Shown in pieces: positions 61,656 to 64,000 of a stretch of DNA of 64,000 nt (position 1 is the stretch's first letter; every line of letters begins with the position of its first letter). The stretch comes from Varibaculum prostatecancerukia (GTDB lineage: Bacteria > Actinomycetota > Actinomycetes > Actinomycetales > Actinomycetaceae). Where the stretch lies: the NCBI RefSeq assembly GCF_943169825.2, contig NZ_OW968402.1, positions 1,426,001 through 1,490,000 on the forward strand, read 5' to 3'. The notes beneath the pieces were generated by a model. That model did not search any database and was not told the DNA's origin. It was given only the letters and a program-made list of their open reading frames with translations. The position numbers and the translations under genes are program-made.

Positions 61656-63005
61656 TTAAAGCTGGCCACCTAGCCGGCTAAGGAACAGTGCCTCCGCCGT
61701 AATTGCGTTCTGTAAGTCCCCTAAATCTTGGGATTCGTTTTCCGAATGGGCGTTGGTGGCCGGATCTTCTACCCCGGTAATCAAGATATCGGCCTGGGGG
61801 AACACTTGCGCGAGGTCGGCGGTCATCGGGATTGCTCCCCCACAACCAATATCTACCGCGTCTTTGTCCCAAGCACTAGATAACGCCCATTTCATATCTT
61901 TTTCTGCCTCAGATGCTTGGGCTTGATAGGAGGGGCCGCATTCGAGGACTTCGGTCTCTACCTCGGCTCCAAAAGGTGCATTTTCTTTCAGGAAATCGCT
62001 CAATGCCTGAGCACATTCGGCGGTGCAAGTGCCCGGAGCGGTTCGCAGCGATAGCCGCAAACAGGTTTCGGGCACCAGGGCGTTGGCGCTTTCGGCACGG
62101 GAACGCTGATCCCAACCGATAACGCAAAGTGATGGCTGATTCCAGAGCCGCGACGCCACGTCGCCCTTCCCGGCTAGTTTAAAGCTGTCCACTACCTGGG
62201 CATCTGCCTTAAATAACTCTTCTGGATAATGCACATCTGCACTGGTAGAACCGCCAAGACCAGGTACTGCCAAGCTACCGTCAGGGTTAAAACATTTCGC
62301 CACTAAAAGGCTGGCGATAGTGACCGCATCTAGTACCGGGCCGCCGTAGGCTCCCGAATGCAGGGCGGTTTCCATGACTTTGACTTTCACATCCAGGCTG
62401 GCCACTCCGCGCAAAGTAGCGGTTAGGGCTGGTTCTCCCACCCGCCAGTTATCGGAGTCGCAAACAATAATCACATCTGCAGCCAAATCTTCCCGATACT
62501 TTTCAATAAAGTTACGGAATGAGGGCGAGCCGACCTCTTCTTCGCCTTCGATAAAGCAGGTCACGTTAACCGGGCACTTATCTGCCAGCGCCAGCAACGC
62601 CCCGTAGTGCACCATGACTCCTGCCCCGTCATCGGAAGTGCCCCGCCCATAGAGGCGCCCGTCCTTTTCGGTGGCGACGAAAGGATCGGTGTTCCAGCGT
62701 TCGCGTGGCCCGGCAGGTTGCACATCGTGGTGGGCATATAACAAAACTGTTTTGGCCTGTGGGTCAACTATTTTCCGGGCAACAACTGCAGGCATTCCCT
62801 CTTCCCCACCGGGAGTAGGAGCGGTTTTTACCTCGGTTTCCATCCCTAGATTCGAAAATAGTTCCGCCAGGTGGTGGGCAGATTTTTCGACTTCCTCGCG
62901 GGAGGATGAAGAAACCGACGGGATTGCCACCAGTTTCGTCAATTCGCTTTTCACGTCATTAAAAATGTTCTCTGAAGCTACTTTTACTTTGGAAATATCA
63001 CTCAT
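61656..63005 (-). CDS. M20-family dipeptidase
   Basis: 449 residues. Metal and catalytic residues: His and Asp in YAHHDVQPAGP, Asp in GRGTSDDGAGVM, Glu pair in IEGEEEVGSP, Asp in VIVCDSDNW, His in NAHSENESQDL. Typical cytosolic dipeptidase or carboxypeptidase with two zinc ions and a lid domain for dimerisation. No signal peptide. Directly followed by glycerate kinase with no spacer, so they are co-transcribed. The substrate range is unknown. Confidence 0.92.
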   Translation of the reverse strand: MSDISKVKVASENIFNDVKSELTKLVAIPSVSSSSREEVEKSAHHLAELFSNLGMETEVKTAPTPGGEEGMPAVVARKIVDPQAKTVLLYAHHDVQPAGPRERWNTDPFVATEKDGRLYGRGTSDDGAGVMVHYGALLALADKCPVNVTCFIEGEEEVGSPSFRNFIEKYREDLAADVIIVCDSDNWRVGEPALTATLRGVASLDVKVKVMETALHSGAYGGPVLDAVTIASLLVAKCFNPDGSLAVPGLGGSTSADVHYPEELFKADAQVVDSFKLAGKGDVASRLWNQPSLCVIGWDQRSRAESANALVPETCLRLSLRTAPGTCTAECAQALSDFLKENAPFGAEVETEVLECGPSYQAQASEAEKDMKWALSSAWDKDAVDIGCGGAIPMTADLAQVFPQADILITGVEDPATNAHSENESQDLGDLQNAITAEALFLSRLGGQL

Positions 63006-63122
63006 GATTGCCAGGTTACCCCGATAGCATGGGCTGAGGGAAAGACTGCGTTTCTATCTCAGTTAAGAAACCTTAGATAATACAGATTTCCAAAGCCCGC
63101 TCTGGCTAGATAACCTGGATGA

Positions 63123-63752
63123 GTGAAACTTTTTGGACGCAGTAAAGATGACGACGCCGCTCCGGTAGAGGACAAGGTCTCGGGCAAAGGTCGCCCTACC
63201 CCTAAACGCAAGGATGCCCAGGCGCGCAATCGCCGACCACTGGTAGTAGACAAAAAAGAGGCACGCAAACGGCGCCGCGAACAACGCGACGAGGTCTACA
63301 AGAAACAGCGGGAAGCACTAGATGGCAAGGGTGATGAACGCTATCTACCCGTCAATGACCAAGGTCCGATCCGTCGCTATATCCGTGATTTCGTAGATGC
63401 TCGTTTCGCTATCGGCGAGTTATTCATGCCGATTGTGCTGGCTTTCTTGATTTTGTCGATCATGTTCTCTCGCAATCAACGGTTGAATTCGTTTTTACTA
63501 TTCACTATGTGGGGGTTGCTGCTGCTGGCGCTAATCGAAGCCATTATCACCACCATGATCATTAACCGTTCGCTAATGAAGGTAGCTGAGGGAGATAAGC
63601 GGGTAAAGAAAGGAAACGGCCGCTATATTTTAATGCGTCTAGCCAGTCCGCGCCGGATGCGGCGTCCCCGCCCTTCTGGTTCGCGCGGCCCACGCCCCGA
63701 TATTAGCGAATACGCCAGGGATATTCGCGCCTATATGCGTTCTCGCCCCTAG
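63123..63752 (+). CDS. DUF3043 family membrane protein
   Basis: 209 residues, GTG start. Basic N-terminus (KGRPTPKRKDAQARNRRPLV), the family's DFVDARFAIGELFMP segment, then two membrane helices (about 100-120 and 125-145) and a basic tail. Conserved in actinobacteria (Rv2206-like) and found next to glycerate kinase; function unknown. Confidence 0.9.
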   Translation: MKLFGRSKDDDAAPVEDKVSGKGRPTPKRKDAQARNRRPLVVDKKEARKRRREQRDEVYKKQREALDGKGDERYLPVNDQGPIRRYIRDFVDARFAIGELFMPIVLAFLILSIMFSRNQRLNSFLLFTMWGLLLLALIEAIITTMIINRSLMKVAEGDKRVKKGNGRYILMRLASPRRMRRPRPSGSRGPRPDISEYARDIRAYMRSRP

Positions 63753-63759
63753 TGGCTAG

Positions 63760-64000
63760 TTAGTGGTTATTGCGTAGCGGAAGTGCCGGAAGATTGGCAC
63801 TAAGCTGCTTGTTTATCTTTCCGGCGAAACTGGGACCCTGATAGATAACCGCAGTCAGCGCCTCTAAAAGATCGGCTCCTGCCTCCAGGAACTGGCGGGC
63901 AGAGGCTACATCCTCGATTCCCCCGCACCCGATGATTAGATATTCTTCGTTTAAGTGGGAGCGCAAGAGGCGGACTACTTGCAGGGCACGTTCTTTTAAG
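63760..64000 (-). CDS. pyrD: Dihydroorotate dehydrogenase (quinone type), C-terminal part, cut by window
   Basis: The frame is open from the right window edge to the stop at 63760 (80 codons). It reads ERALQVVRLL, YLIIGCGGIEDVASARQFLE and ALTAVIYQGPSFAGKINKQL. These match the phosphate-binding end of the PyrD barrel (IIGVGGI ... AGA..VQ..T..IY.GP). PyrD oxidises dihydroorotate to orotate in pyrimidine synthesis. The family assignment rests on about 75 residues only; the catalytic base is outside the window. Some substitutions (GCGGIED, ADLLEALT) are unusual. Confidence 0.65.
   Translation of the reverse strand, partial: LKERALQVVRLLRSHLNEEYLIIGCGGIEDVASARQFLEAGADLLEALTAVIYQGPSFAGKINKQLSANLPALPLRNNH

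Overview
The window is a chromosomal stretch of an actinobacterium, most likely of the Actinomycetaceae (a Varibaculum- or Mobiluncus-like organism; the genus is a guess from moderate GC and gene content). The blocks dxs, TRAM RNA methyltransferase, APC-type permease, two TrkA proteins, DUF3159, OB-fold, DUF3710, DUF4193, SepH, ParC/ParE, sigma A, then polyprenyl synthase, Rv2175c-like, PknL-like, class II DAHP synthase, PlsC, and finally HesB, glycerate kinase and DUF3043 follow the gene order around sigA and pknL in mycobacteria and relatives.

Layout. 1-9.4 kb: the cut end of a large Arg-rich/TPR-like/HAD fusion protein, dxs, a ClC chloride transporter, a 530-base non-coding stretch with hairpin repeats, and aconitase behind a perfect inverted repeat. 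9.6-13.5 kb: a zinc-uptake operon (lipoprotein, ATPase, permease, and a secreted protein with five histidine triads) behind a Zur-like palindrome. 13.6-24.6 kb: an accessory island, visibly AT-richer. It carries an AAA/DUF4143 ATPase behind three 23-bp-spaced direct repeats, an IS1634-type element, a serine-recombinase relic, a five-gene lantibiotic-immunity ABC transporter and two-component system, decayed doc and relBE-type toxin-antitoxin genes, an orphan 4-TM protein, and a lysine/alanine-rich membrane-anchored protein. The island ends inside the TRAM rRNA methyltransferase gene, whose 3' end is foreign; a decayed copy of a native-type 3' end lies about 2.7 kb further into the island.

24.3-46.7 kb: core genes. 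A KimA-type potassium permease stands divergent to two TrkA regulators, followed by the conserved DUF cluster, sepH, topoisomerase IV subunits, two GNAT proteins, a long LppM-like proline-rich surface protein and sigA. The primary sigma factor carries about 436 residues of histone-H1-like Lys/Ala/Thr repeats and an acidic tract before its core. 46.8-64 kb: isoprenoid synthase, Rv2175c/PknL pair, DAHP synthase, pyrophosphate-type phosphofructokinase, acyltransferase, an exonuclease/GIY-YIG protein, Mn/Fe superoxide dismutase, two FKBP lipoproteins, an iron-sulfur carrier, glycerate kinase, an M20 peptidase, DUF3043 and a cut dihydroorotate dehydrogenase.

Strongest leads: the sigma factor extension, the exchanged tail of the rRNA methyltransferase, the hairpin repeat family with covarying inner stems, the direct repeats before the ATPase, and the Arg-rich/TPR-like/HAD fusion. 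No CRISPR array, rRNA or tRNA gene was seen.
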